DNA from: an uncultured Chloroflexota bacterium
GTDB taxonomy: Bacteria > Chloroflexota > Anaerolineae > Aggregatilineales > Phototrophicaceae
Length of the DNA: 40,345 bases
NCBI GenBank assembly: GCA_937988705.1
Contig: CALKIA010000620.1
Coordinates: forward strand, 1 to 40,345
Direction: 5' to 3'
Each line of letters begins with the position of its first letter. The stretch's first letter is position 1. Below are positions 9,574 to 16,449 of this stretch, in pieces. The position numbers and the translations under genes were made by a program. The notes beneath the pieces were generated by a model, which was not told where the DNA came from, ran no database searches, and saw only the letters and a program-made list of their open reading frames with translations.

Positions 9574-9577
9574 ATCC

Positions 9578-9606
9578 ATTGTATGATAGATGCAAATGCC
9601 TGTCAA
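9578..9606 (-). promoter_or_regulatory. Sigma-70 type promoter of the sugar operon
   Basis: On the minus strand TTGACA (9601-9606) and TACAAT (9578-9583) are separated by exactly 17 bases. The predicted start falls within operator O1. It drives the binding protein, permease and glycosidase genes. Confidence 0.8.
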
Positions 9607-9616
9607 GGAATTCATA

Positions 9617-9626
9617 GAGACGTCTC
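9617..9626. promoter_or_regulatory. LacI-type operator O2
   Basis: GAGACGTCTC repeats the core of O1, with a TCAA extension on one side only. The two centres are 56 bp apart, close to a whole number of helical turns plus a third. O2 is upstream of the operon's -35 box and within the promoter region of the divergent regulator, so it may serve autoregulation or looping. Confidence 0.72.
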
Positions 9627-9674
9627 AATACACAATCCTGTGGTACATTGGAGGCATTACAGAAAGGTTCTTTC

Positions 9675-10814
9675 ATGGCAACGCTCAAAGAAGTCGCCGC
9701 AGTCGCTCAGGTCACCATGATCGAGGCTTTGCGCGCCTTGAAGAACGATCACGGTCTCGACGCCAGCTTAAAAAGCCGCGTCGACCAGGCGGCGTTCGCG
9801 CTCAACTACGAACTGAAGATCACGCAGAATGATGTGGCCGATCTGGCGGGTGTAGGCAAAGGCACAGTGTCGTATGCCCTCAACGGCAGCGACCTGATCA
9901 AACCGGCAACGCGCCAGAGGGTCATCGACGCAGCGGCGCTGCTCGGCTACCGTCCGAACATCATGGCGCGGAACCTCAAAACGAACCGCGCCGGGATCGT
10001 GGGTTATTCGTGGCACATCCACGACGACCCTGCCCGCTTGAACAATCTGCTGGACGAATTCATCTACCGGGTGACGATTGCCGCCGAGGCGCAGCACTAC
10101 CACCTGCTGACGTTCATTCAGCCGCAGGAAGATGCCGAGCGCGTATATGATGAACTGATATCGACCAATCGGGTCGATGGTTTCATTCTGTCGGATGTCC
10201 GTTACGACGATCAGCGCATCAAACGCTTATTCGAACTCAACGCCCCATTCGTTGCTTTCGGCGGCATGTACCTACCCGGGGCCAACTTCGCCTATGTGGA
10301 TGTTGACGGCAAACAAGGCATCGAAATGGTCGTCAATCATTTATTGTCCAGGGGCCATGAGCGCATCGGCCTCGTCAACTGGCATCCGGGCAATCTGGTC
10401 GGTGATGCGCGTGAAGTGGGCTATCGCAGCGCGATGCAGGCTGCCGGAGTCGCGATTCAAGACGATTGGATCGCGTATACCCCAAATATTCTACGCTCGG
10501 CATCCGAGGCCACTGCGCACGTCATGGCGGCCAAACATCCGCCCAGCGCCATCATCTGCACGAACGATGTGATGGCTTTTGGGGCGAAGGCTCTGCTCGA
10601 TGAGCGGGGCTATCGCGGGGTCGCGCTGACAGGGTATGACGACGATCCAACGGCGGAATTTCTGCAAATCACCTCGGTGCGCCAACCGATTGCCGCCGTT
10701 TCTAAAGCGCTGTTCGATCTGCTGCTGGGAGAGATTCGCAATGAACCGCAGGCGCAGCGCCAGGTGGTTTTTAGCCCGGAACTGGTTATTCGTCAGAGTT
10801 CACTTGGTGTCTGA
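9675..10814 (+). CDS. LacI-family regulator with two tandem helix-turn-helix domains
   Basis: The protein is 379 residues from the ATG at 9675, which is preceded by AGAAAGG; a TTG nine codons earlier lacks a better site. Residues 3-47 (TLKEVAAVAQV, then SLKSRVDQAAFALNYEL) align with the LacI DNA-binding domain but are degenerate in the turn. Residues 49-103 (TQNDVADLAGVGKGTVSYALNGS, with RQRVIDAAALLGYRPN) are a second, canonical copy including the hinge helix. The rest is a periplasmic-binding-protein-like effector domain (VGYSWHIHDD, RVDGFILSDVR, HERIGLVNW, AIICTNDVMAFGAKALL). It is divergent from the sugar operon and probably represses it through the GAGACGTCTC sites until an imported sugar binds. 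The duplicated DNA-binding domain is unusual for a LacI protein. Confidence 0.9.
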   Translation: MATLKEVAAVAQVTMIEALRALKNDHGLDASLKSRVDQAAFALNYELKITQNDVADLAGVGKGTVSYALNGSDLIKPATRQRVIDAAALLGYRPNIMARNLKTNRAGIVGYSWHIHDDPARLNNLLDEFIYRVTIAAEAQHYHLLTFIQPQEDAERVYDELISTNRVDGFILSDVRYDDQRIKRLFELNAPFVAFGGMYLPGANFAYVDVDGKQGIEMVVNHLLSRGHERIGLVNWHPGNLVGDAREVGYRSAMQAAGVAIQDDWIAYTPNILRSASEATAHVMAAKHPPSAIICTNDVMAFGAKALLDERGYRGVALTGYDDDPTAEFLQITSVRQPIAAVSKALFDLLLGEIRNEPQAQRQVVFSPELVIRQSSLGV

Positions 10815-10994
10815 CGATGCGCGCCAAACAGGCATCGCCGTCTCAGCGATGGCACTGTCCAGAACAACACGCGACTAATCAGCACGCTTTCGTAGGATTC
10901 CGAGCCTGAATTTCACCGGTATGCGAGTCCCACGTAACAGGGTCAGATGTTGCGCTGTTCGTCAATCGGTCTGCTCTGACTGCTGTGTTGAGCA

Positions 10995-11018
10995 GCACTG
11001 AGGCTGGTGCCTCAGTGC
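10995..11018. terminator. Hairpin between converging genes
   Basis: GCACTGAGGC and its exact complement form a 10-bp stem with a TGGT loop, between the 3' ends of the LacI gene and the converging ModA-like gene. On the plus strand a TTTT follows only 12 bases later, so it is a plausible but imperfect bidirectional terminator. Confidence 0.5.
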
Positions 11019-11049
11019 CGCCCAGCACGGTTTTACGCTAGATGGAGTC

Positions 11050-12321
11050 TTACTGGCCGACGGTTGGCGCATCCCGCAGGCTGATGTTGACGACGCCGCT
11101 GACGTACCGTCCACCGCGAATATCACCGGGAACGACAAGGCGAATGGGTCCCTGCGCATTGGCAATCGGCGCGCCGTTCTCTTCATATGCCACCAAAATC
11201 GGCTGATTCCCAAACTCGGGGTCAATTTCGCCCCAGGCGATGACCGCCTGATAGCCGTCGGCTGCCGTCACAACGATAAAGGTGCTGATCCGATCGTTGC
11301 GCACGTCGGCGTTCAAGTTAGGCTGCGCAGCGCTGATGATCTGCCACAGCGGCACACCTGTGAACGAGGTCGAAACCGTTTCAGTGCCGGTCAAATAGGT
11401 GACGTCAATCGTCTGCGCTGAGAAACTACTGCTGAGGTCATCGACCGTCAGGGTGATCGAATTCAAAACCTGCCCATCGACCGTGAGAGCGGTATTGCCT
11501 TCGGGCAGTGTCACCGTGTAGGGGACGGCGGGAATACGCGCGGAGATGAAATTCCAGCCCACCAGAATATCCTGCCCTGCATCCGACAGCACATAATCGA
11601 CAAACGCCTGTGCCAGCTCTGGGTTGGCGGCGTCGTTGGTGACCGCAATCGGGTAGGTCGCAATCGTGTTCAGGTAATCGGGAATGGCAATGGCGATCAC
11701 CTGATCGCTGATGTCCGGCGTCACATCAGAGATGTAGACAATACCCGCGTCCGCTTCGCCCAACGCCACTTTCGCCGCGACCTGCCGCACATTATCTTCT
11801 TCCGAAACCACGTTCGCCATGACGGCCGCGCTGTACGCTTCGCCATAGGCGGGATCAGCCGCCAGGCGCTGCAGCATCGTGTCGGTGTATGTCCGCACGG
11901 GAACAGCAGGGGCGGCGATGACCAACTGTACGCCGTCATTAGCCAGATCACGCAGCGTGGTAACGCCAGCCGGATTATCGCTGGGGACGATCAGGACAAG
12001 CCGGTTCTTGACAAACGTCCGGGGCGTTCCGGCGATCCGTTCGGCATCGCGGGCAACCGTCATCTGGGCGTTGTTGGCGCTGGCAAAAACATCGGCGGGC
12101 GCCCCCTCAACGAGTTGGGTGGCGAGGGTCGATGAACCGCCAAAGCTAAACAGAATATCCACACCAGGGTTCGCGGCTTCAAACACCGTGGCGATATCTT
12201 CAAAGGCATCGGTGAGCGATGCCGCCGCAAAGACGGTGAGGGTTTGCGTGTCTTGGGCGCTGACGGCAAATGTTCCGACCAGCAGGGCAATGAGCAGGGA
12301 AATGAGCAGGCGTTTCTTCAT
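11050..12321 (-). CDS. ModA-like molybdate-binding protein fused to a sulfite-oxidase-fold domain
   Basis: The 423-residue exported protein starts at the ATG at 12321, 8 bases after AGGAG; a TTG one codon earlier is less likely. Residues 1-23 are a signal peptide ending SAQ. Residues 26-262 match ModA: FAAASLTDAF near 31-40, GGSSTLATQLVEGAPADVF near 61-79, and AGIVYISD near 192-199. Residues about 270-415 add a domain that resembles the oxidoreductase molybdopterin-binding fold (SUOX/YedY type): FTGVPLWQIISAAQP, VTAADGYQAVIAWGEI, GPIRLVVPGD. The protein contains no cysteine, so the Cys that ligates molybdenum in sulfite oxidases is absent. The padR-like gene ends 12 bases upstream. No modB or modC follows, so a transport role would need permease and ATPase from elsewhere; sensing or storage of oxyanion or cofactor is an alternative. 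Confidence 0.87.
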   Translation of the reverse strand: MKKRLLISLLIALLVGTFAVSAQDTQTLTVFAAASLTDAFEDIATVFEAANPGVDILFSFGGSSTLATQLVEGAPADVFASANNAQMTVARDAERIAGTPRTFVKNRLVLIVPSDNPAGVTTLRDLANDGVQLVIAAPAVPVRTYTDTMLQRLAADPAYGEAYSAAVMANVVSEEDNVRQVAAKVALGEADAGIVYISDVTPDISDQVIAIAIPDYLNTIATYPIAVTNDAANPELAQAFVDYVLSDAGQDILVGWNFISARIPAVPYTVTLPEGNTALTVDGQVLNSITLTVDDLSSSFSAQTIDVTYLTGTETVSTSFTGVPLWQIISAAQPNLNADVRNDRISTFIVVTAADGYQAVIAWGEIDPEFGNQPILVAYEENGAPIANAQGPIRLVVPGDIRGGRYVSGVVNISLRDAPTVGQ

Positions 12322-12333
12322 CAATCGGTCTCC

Positions 12334-12870
12334 TTAGGTTTGTGTGGACTGCATAAACAACTCACAGCGATCAATCCAGGCGCTGACCGCCGCAAGTTGG
12401 GTAATTACCATATCGACTGCTAGATAGCCTAAGCCCTGCGGGTTGATCGCTTGAGCGTGCTGTAACCGGATGTACTCTGCCTGACAGACAGCCCGTTGGT
12501 GGGCGATGATGGGTTCTGTCGGATATTTCAGCAGTTGAGCAATATAGAGCCGACTCAAAAACTCCACCCGGATCCGCCGAACGCTGGCAGAGGGAGTCAC
12601 AGTATTCAACCAGTGATTGAGGATCGTCTCCCCGAGCGCGGTAATTGAGTATTCGGTGCGCGGCGGGGCGTTATCTGAGAGCTGCTCGACCCCGCTGATC
12701 CACTGCTGCCGTTCCAGACGCTTCAGAACTGCGTACAACTGACTCGTGCTGAGATTCCAGACATTGCCTAAGCGCAGCGGATCGCGAAATACTTCCAGGA
12801 GTTGATACCCATGTTGTGATTGGGCTGCGAGTAGTCCCATAATCGTTTCATCAGGTGTTAATGCGCTCAT
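12334..12870 (-). CDS. PadR-family transcriptional regulator
   Basis: The 178-residue protein has the PadR winged helix at about 5-85 (DETIMGLLAAQSQHGYQLLE, then STSQLYAVLKRLERQQWI and TEYSITALGETIL). A C-terminal helical dimerisation part ends in VITQLAAVSAWIDRCELF. It is the first gene of a two-gene operon with the ModA-like fusion, whose ribosome-binding site overlaps its 3' end. A large perfect inverted repeat over its own promoter, 24 bases before the start codon, suggests autoregulation. The inducer is unknown; the neighbour suggests molybdate, tungstate or another oxyanion, which is inference. Confidence 0.88.
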   Translation of the reverse strand: MSALTPDETIMGLLAAQSQHGYQLLEVFRDPLRLGNVWNLSTSQLYAVLKRLERQQWISGVEQLSDNAPPRTEYSITALGETILNHWLNTVTPSASVRRIRVEFLSRLYIAQLLKYPTEPIIAHQRAVCQAEYIRLQHAQAINPQGLGYLAVDMVITQLAAVSAWIDRCELFMQSTQT

Positions 12871-12893
12871 CTCGTTATTCCACCATGGAATAG

Positions 12894-12918
12894 AGTCTAT
12901 TCTATCTTAGAATAGACT
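12894..12918. promoter_or_regulatory. PadR operator candidate (11-3-11 inverted repeat)
   Basis: AGTCTATTCTA, a TCT spacer and the exact complement TAGAATAGACT form a 25-bp palindrome. A further GAATAG half-site at 12889-12894 extends the pattern towards the gene. It spans the -10 box and half of the spacer of the predicted promoter. A stem-loop role in RNA is less likely because the repeat is largely upstream of the predicted start. Confidence 0.78.
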
Positions 12919-12927
12919 GGCTAGCAA
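12899..12927 (-). promoter_or_regulatory. Promoter of the padR-modA-like operon
   Basis: On the minus strand TTGCTA (12922-12927) and TAGAAT (12899-12904) are 17 bases apart. The -10 box is good and the -35 box is fair. The palindrome described at this site overlaps it. Confidence 0.6.
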
Positions 12928-13587
12928 GCTATGAACAAAAGGTTTTTTGGTCGCAAAACGACCGCGCCAAACTGGGCGGCCTTGCACCGCCGACGCACAC
13001 AAGATCGCATCCAGTGCTTCACTGATCGCCAACAGCGCGGTGCAGCGCCGGGCAATGGGCACGACTCGCGGGCTGCCGCTGCTTTGAGGGTCCTAACACA
13101 ACGGTGTCGACAGCGCGACCGGACATGACCGCGCTGCCTGAGCCAAAGCAACCCCAGTTGACAGTGACCAACCAGTCCGGCGCGCCGCCACTGGCTGACA
13201 TCAGTTTACCAATCGAACGCAGTTCGGGACACGGATCGCCCTGGGTAACTCCCAAAACGGGCAAACACATAGGTTTGCCCCGCCAGCGTGAGCTGCGGCG
13301 CGACCGGTTTGGTCAGGACTTTACCGAGCGACGGTTCGCTACGCTGGCGCTGGAACTGCCCGCCTGCTTGTTGTCCCGGCTGCTAGGCATTCCGCTGGGT
13401 AGCGCGACGCTGGCAATGGTAGCCATCGTGTATACGCCTCGCCTGCTGTGGGGTACGGTCGCTGCGTGAACCCGAATTCGTGGTTGCGGCCTGTTCACTA
13501 CGCGCACAGGATCGTTACATCATGCTGCGCCAAATTCTTCCCCACCGCTGACCACCCCCATGCTCGTGGGCGGCATGGGCCGTCCGC
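12928..13587. other. 660 bases without an intact gene; decayed coding sequence likely
   Basis: No frame gives a recognisable full protein. On the minus strand short protein-like stretches appear in different frames: about 13195-13378 reads EPSLGKVLTKPVAPQLTLAG and then QTYVFARFGSYPGR up to a stop, and about 12925-13075 reads VVPIARRCTALLAISEALDA and then ILCASAVQGRPVW. They are separated by stops and frame changes. This looks like an old, frameshifted gene, but its family could not be identified. Confidence 0.35.
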
Positions 13588-15153
13588 TCAGGGTGTGAAG
13601 CCCATTTCGACGAGCAGCGCATTGATTTCAGAAGGGGGAACGACGCCAAAATGTCGGGAAACGATGCGTCCGTCCCGGTCGATGAGGAGGGTGCTGGGGT
13701 AGTTAACAATGCTGTATTGGCGCTGAATATCGCCACTTTGATCCAGCGCAATTGGGAAGGTGAGCCGCAATTGATCGCGGAACGCGGCTGCGATCTCGAC
13801 TGACTCGGCGTTGTTCACCGCCAGAACGATGAAGCCCTGATCCGAAAAGTTCCGATACTGGCGTTCAAAACCGGGCATTTCTATGCGGCATGGACCGCAC
13901 CAAGTTGCCCAAAAATTGAGCAGCACAACCTTGCCACGCAAGCTGGAGAGGGCGATAGGTTCGCCTTCCACGTTGACAGTGTCAAAATCGGGCGCGAAAT
14001 TGCCAATTTCCAGCCCGATAGCTTCTCCAGATGGAGCGTCACCCACGCTGGCCGAGCTGCCGCCCACCGGATCAGTCACGGAGATTTCCGACCCTGTGAC
14101 CAACCCGATCACGCGCTCTTCAACGGCAATCGAGAACTCTGCAAAGTCACCGGCAAACTGCTGACTCAATCGCTGAAGCTGCCCGCTCGCCACGGCAATA
14201 CCAATCAAGACGAGAAAAGCGCCGCTGGCGAGCTCAATGACGCGCATACGCCGTTGGAGGCGTTTCAGCCAAATTTGAGCGCCATCAAGCAGCAGGGCCG
14301 TCAGCAAAAAGGGGATGCCGAGCCCCAGGGAGTACATGGCGAGCAAAATGCTCGCTTGCCCCACATCACCGCCGTTTGCGGCCATCGTCAGCACAGCACC
14401 GTAAACGGGGCCGATACACGGAGTCCAACCTGCCGAAAAGACAACCCCCATCACGAAGGAATCCGCGTAGCCGCTCCGTCTGGCAGCGACCCTCGTTCGG
14501 CGGGTGTCGGTGTACAGCGCGGCCTCCATGCGGTCGAGCATGCCGGACATGAACACGGCGGGTTCGGTGAAGGCCTTCTGCGCAATCATCCAGCCCCACA
14601 GCCCGGCGACGAGCCCAAGACTGATGATCGAAAAACCGGGCACAGCCGCCCAGACGAACGAATTCCAGAACACAAGGTCGCCATTGAAGCCCCACAGGAT
14701 GAGGCCGCTCAGCATCCCTGCCAATAACAGCGTCACGACCGGGCGCGTGAGCGCAGAATCAGACGCCCGCCAACGCTGAAACACCGACGGCAGCACCCTC
14801 ATAAAGTGCAGCCCGAAGAAGATGATCAGGATGCCGCCGAGCCGCCCGATCAGGTCTGTGATCACGCGGACGTTGCCGCCGCCGATTTGCTGGACAAAGG
14901 CCGTCGAGACCAGTCCAATGGTCACAAAAATGAGCGAAAACCCCATGACAAAGAAAATGCCATGAATGAACGTGTTGAGCCGCTGCCGGAAAGCGATTGG
15001 ACGTAGAGACTGCTCATGCAGCCCCTGAGCAGCAGTACTGCTCATGCGTCCTCCCATGTAGCCGATGTAGGCGGGGACGAGGGGCAGAACACACGGGGAA
15101 ATAAACGAGACAAAGCCCGCGAGCAGCGCCAAACCAATCGTAATTTCCATCAT
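13588..15153 (-). CDS. CcdA-type thiol-reductant transporter fused to a TlpA/ResA thioredoxin
   Basis: In this 521-residue fusion, residues 1-330 are a CcdA/DsbD-beta membrane domain that moves electrons from cytoplasmic thioredoxin to the outside. Its redox cysteines sit in SFISPCVLPLVPAY (helix 1) and GWTPCIGPVYG (helix 4). Residues about 375-521 form a TlpA/ResA redoxin domain on the outer face, with the active site TWCGPCR near 417-423 and the cis-proline region IVNYPSTLLIDRDG. Such fusions deliver reducing power to periplasmic or extracytoplasmic partners. It is the last gene of the sulfur operon, 110 bases after a secreted rhodanese, so it most likely reduces persulfides or thiols of that system rather than serving cytochrome c maturation; this is inferred from context. 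An adjacent in-frame ATG at 15150 is an equally good start. Confidence 0.93.
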   Translation of the reverse strand: MMEITIGLALLAGFVSFISPCVLPLVPAYIGYMGGRMSSTAAQGLHEQSLRPIAFRQRLNTFIHGIFFVMGFSLIFVTIGLVSTAFVQQIGGGNVRVITDLIGRLGGILIIFFGLHFMRVLPSVFQRWRASDSALTRPVVTLLLAGMLSGLILWGFNGDLVFWNSFVWAAVPGFSIISLGLVAGLWGWMIAQKAFTEPAVFMSGMLDRMEAALYTDTRRTRVAARRSGYADSFVMGVVFSAGWTPCIGPVYGAVLTMAANGGDVGQASILLAMYSLGLGIPFLLTALLLDGAQIWLKRLQRRMRVIELASGAFLVLIGIAVASGQLQRLSQQFAGDFAEFSIAVEERVIGLVTGSEISVTDPVGGSSASVGDAPSGEAIGLEIGNFAPDFDTVNVEGEPIALSSLRGKVVLLNFWATWCGPCRIEMPGFERQYRNFSDQGFIVLAVNNAESVEIAAAFRDQLRLTFPIALDQSGDIQRQYSIVNYPSTLLIDRDGRIVSRHFGVVPPSEINALLVEMGFTP

Positions 15154-15194
15154 TCTGTCCCTAATGACCAGCTTATCGGTAATGTGATGTTCAC

Positions 15195-15235
15195 GGAAAC
15201 ATCCCCTTTGCTAAAACGGCAGCGGGGATGTTTCC
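15195..15235 (-). promoter_or_regulatory. Stem-loop between secreted rhodanese and CcdA-TlpA genes
   Basis: GGAAACATCCCC and its exact complement form a 12-bp stem around a 17-base loop that can pair GCT with AGC inside. There is no T-run on the transcribed strand. It may partly terminate or stabilise the upstream message, lowering expression of the last gene. Confidence 0.6.
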
Positions 15236-15263
15236 AAGCCTCATGCACGATCAGAGGGCGATT

Positions 15264-16172
15264 CTACGAGTCGATAGGGAACTCTTCCGGGATGTTGCCC
15301 CATTCTTCCCACGAGCCATCGTAATTGCGGACACTCGGATAACCGAGAAGTTCGCGCAGCACGAACCAGACGTGGGCACCGCGTACGCCGGTTTGGCAGT
15401 AGGTGATGATCTCATTTTCGCGCTCAAAACCGGACAGTTGGAACAGCCGATCAAGTTCAGCGGCGGGTAGGAAGGTGCCATCGGCATGCACCGTGTTCAC
15501 CCAGTCGAGGTTGATCGCGCCGGGGATATGACCGCCAACTTCCGAACGCACATCAGTGCCGATAAATTCTTCGGGGTTGCGCGCGTCGCAAAGCTGAACG
15601 CCCGCATCGTCGTAGTGTTCAAGGACATAATCGCCCGTGGTGCGGATTTCAGCATCCGCTTCTGCGATCTCATAGACGGTGGGTTCAATTGCGGGCGTTT
15701 CGGTGACAAGCTCCTGCCGATCTTCCTGCCACTTGATCAATCCGCCGTTGTAGATGCGCACATCGGCGTGCTGGTAGTACTTCAGAACCCAATAGGCACG
15801 CGCCGCCGACAGATTGCTGTTGGCGTCATACAGCACGATGGTATCTTCCGTAGTGAGACCCACGTCGCTGAGAGCAGCGGCAACTTGTTCGGCAGTGCCG
15901 ATCTGACCGCGAATCGGGTCAGCGGGATTTGTCAGATTGGCGGAGAGCAAGAAAGTGGCCCCCGGCAGATGCCCTGCATCGAAATCTTCGACATTCCCAC
16001 CCACCTGGATCAGGCGCACGCCTTCAACTTCCCAGTTTTCCAGAACCCATTCGGTATCCACGAGCAGATCCGGATTGACATACTCTTCCAGGTATTCATC
16101 CTGTGCAAAGGTCGGCGTGACGGCCAGCAGCAAGGCAAGGATGGCGATGAGGATCGAAAGACGGTGCTTCAT
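15264..16172 (-). CDS. Secreted two-domain sulfurtransferase (rhodanese)
   Basis: The 302-residue precursor starts at the ATG at 16172, which has a strong AAAAGGAG site; an upstream in-frame ATG at 16232 lacks one and would bury the signal peptide. Residues 1-23 are a signal peptide ending TFAQ. Two rhodanese domains follow, the first (about 30-160) without a catalytic Cys and the second (about 170-300) with the active-site loop YCQTGVRGAHVWFVL, catalytic Cys near residue 259. Rhodaneses move sulfane sulfur from thiosulfate or mercaptopyruvate to a thiol acceptor. The CxTGxR loop is closer to thiosulfate sulfurtransferases than to the CGSGVT loop of mercaptopyruvate enzymes. An extracytoplasmic location, next to a thiosulfate importer and a CcdA-TlpA reductant exporter, suggests it processes external sulfur compounds. 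Confidence 0.92.
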   Translation of the reverse strand: MKHRLSILIAILALLLAVTPTFAQDEYLEEYVNPDLLVDTEWVLENWEVEGVRLIQVGGNVEDFDAGHLPGATFLLSANLTNPADPIRGQIGTAEQVAAALSDVGLTTEDTIVLYDANSNLSAARAYWVLKYYQHADVRIYNGGLIKWQEDRQELVTETPAIEPTVYEIAEADAEIRTTGDYVLEHYDDAGVQLCDARNPEEFIGTDVRSEVGGHIPGAINLDWVNTVHADGTFLPAAELDRLFQLSGFERENEIITYCQTGVRGAHVWFVLRELLGYPSVRNYDGSWEEWGNIPEEFPIDS

Positions 16173-16204
16173 GTGTTTCTCCTTTTGTCGGGTAAATTGT
16201 TTGA

Positions 16205-16429
16205 CTATTTCCGCTTCAACGTGATTTGCCACTCGGGTGAACCTGTTTCTTTGATCTCGACCGTGAAGCCGAGCCGGACTGCCTGGGTCGGGATCGTGTC
16301 CAGCGCAGGCGCATGATCGGTGATAACGACCAGTTCGTTCTCCTCCTTCGCCATTTTCTTCAGGGCTTGAACTGTCTTCATCATGGGGTAGGGACAGATC
16401 TCACCGCGTACATCGAGTTGTTTTGCCAT
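16205..16429 (-). CDS. TusA-family sulfur carrier protein
   Basis: The 74-residue protein starts at the ATG at 16429; a longer frame reaches into the transporter gene and has no support. It contains the TusA sulfur-carrying motif RGEICPYPMMKTVQALKKM, with the persulfide Cys in CPxP at about residue 12, and a C-terminal strand VRLGFTVEIKE. TusA-like partners of YeeE/YedE transporters (TsuB) take up the sulfur brought in by the transporter. It lies 20 bases after the transporter gene and 32 bases before the secreted rhodanese gene, in the same operon. Confidence 0.93.
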   Translation of the reverse strand: MAKQLDVRGEICPYPMMKTVQALKKMAKEENELVVITDHAPALDTIPTQAVRLGFTVEIKETGSPEWQITLKRK

Positions 16430-16449
16430 TGTGAAAGCTCCTGTTAGCG

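Noticed and set aside
14254..14727. 157-codon plus-strand frame inside the CcdA-TlpA gene
   Set aside because: Antisense to a protein with clear CcdA helices; low-quality composition.
15486..16316. 276-codon plus-strand frame
   Set aside because: Antisense to the secreted rhodanese and TusA genes, which have clear active-site motifs and ribosome-binding sites.
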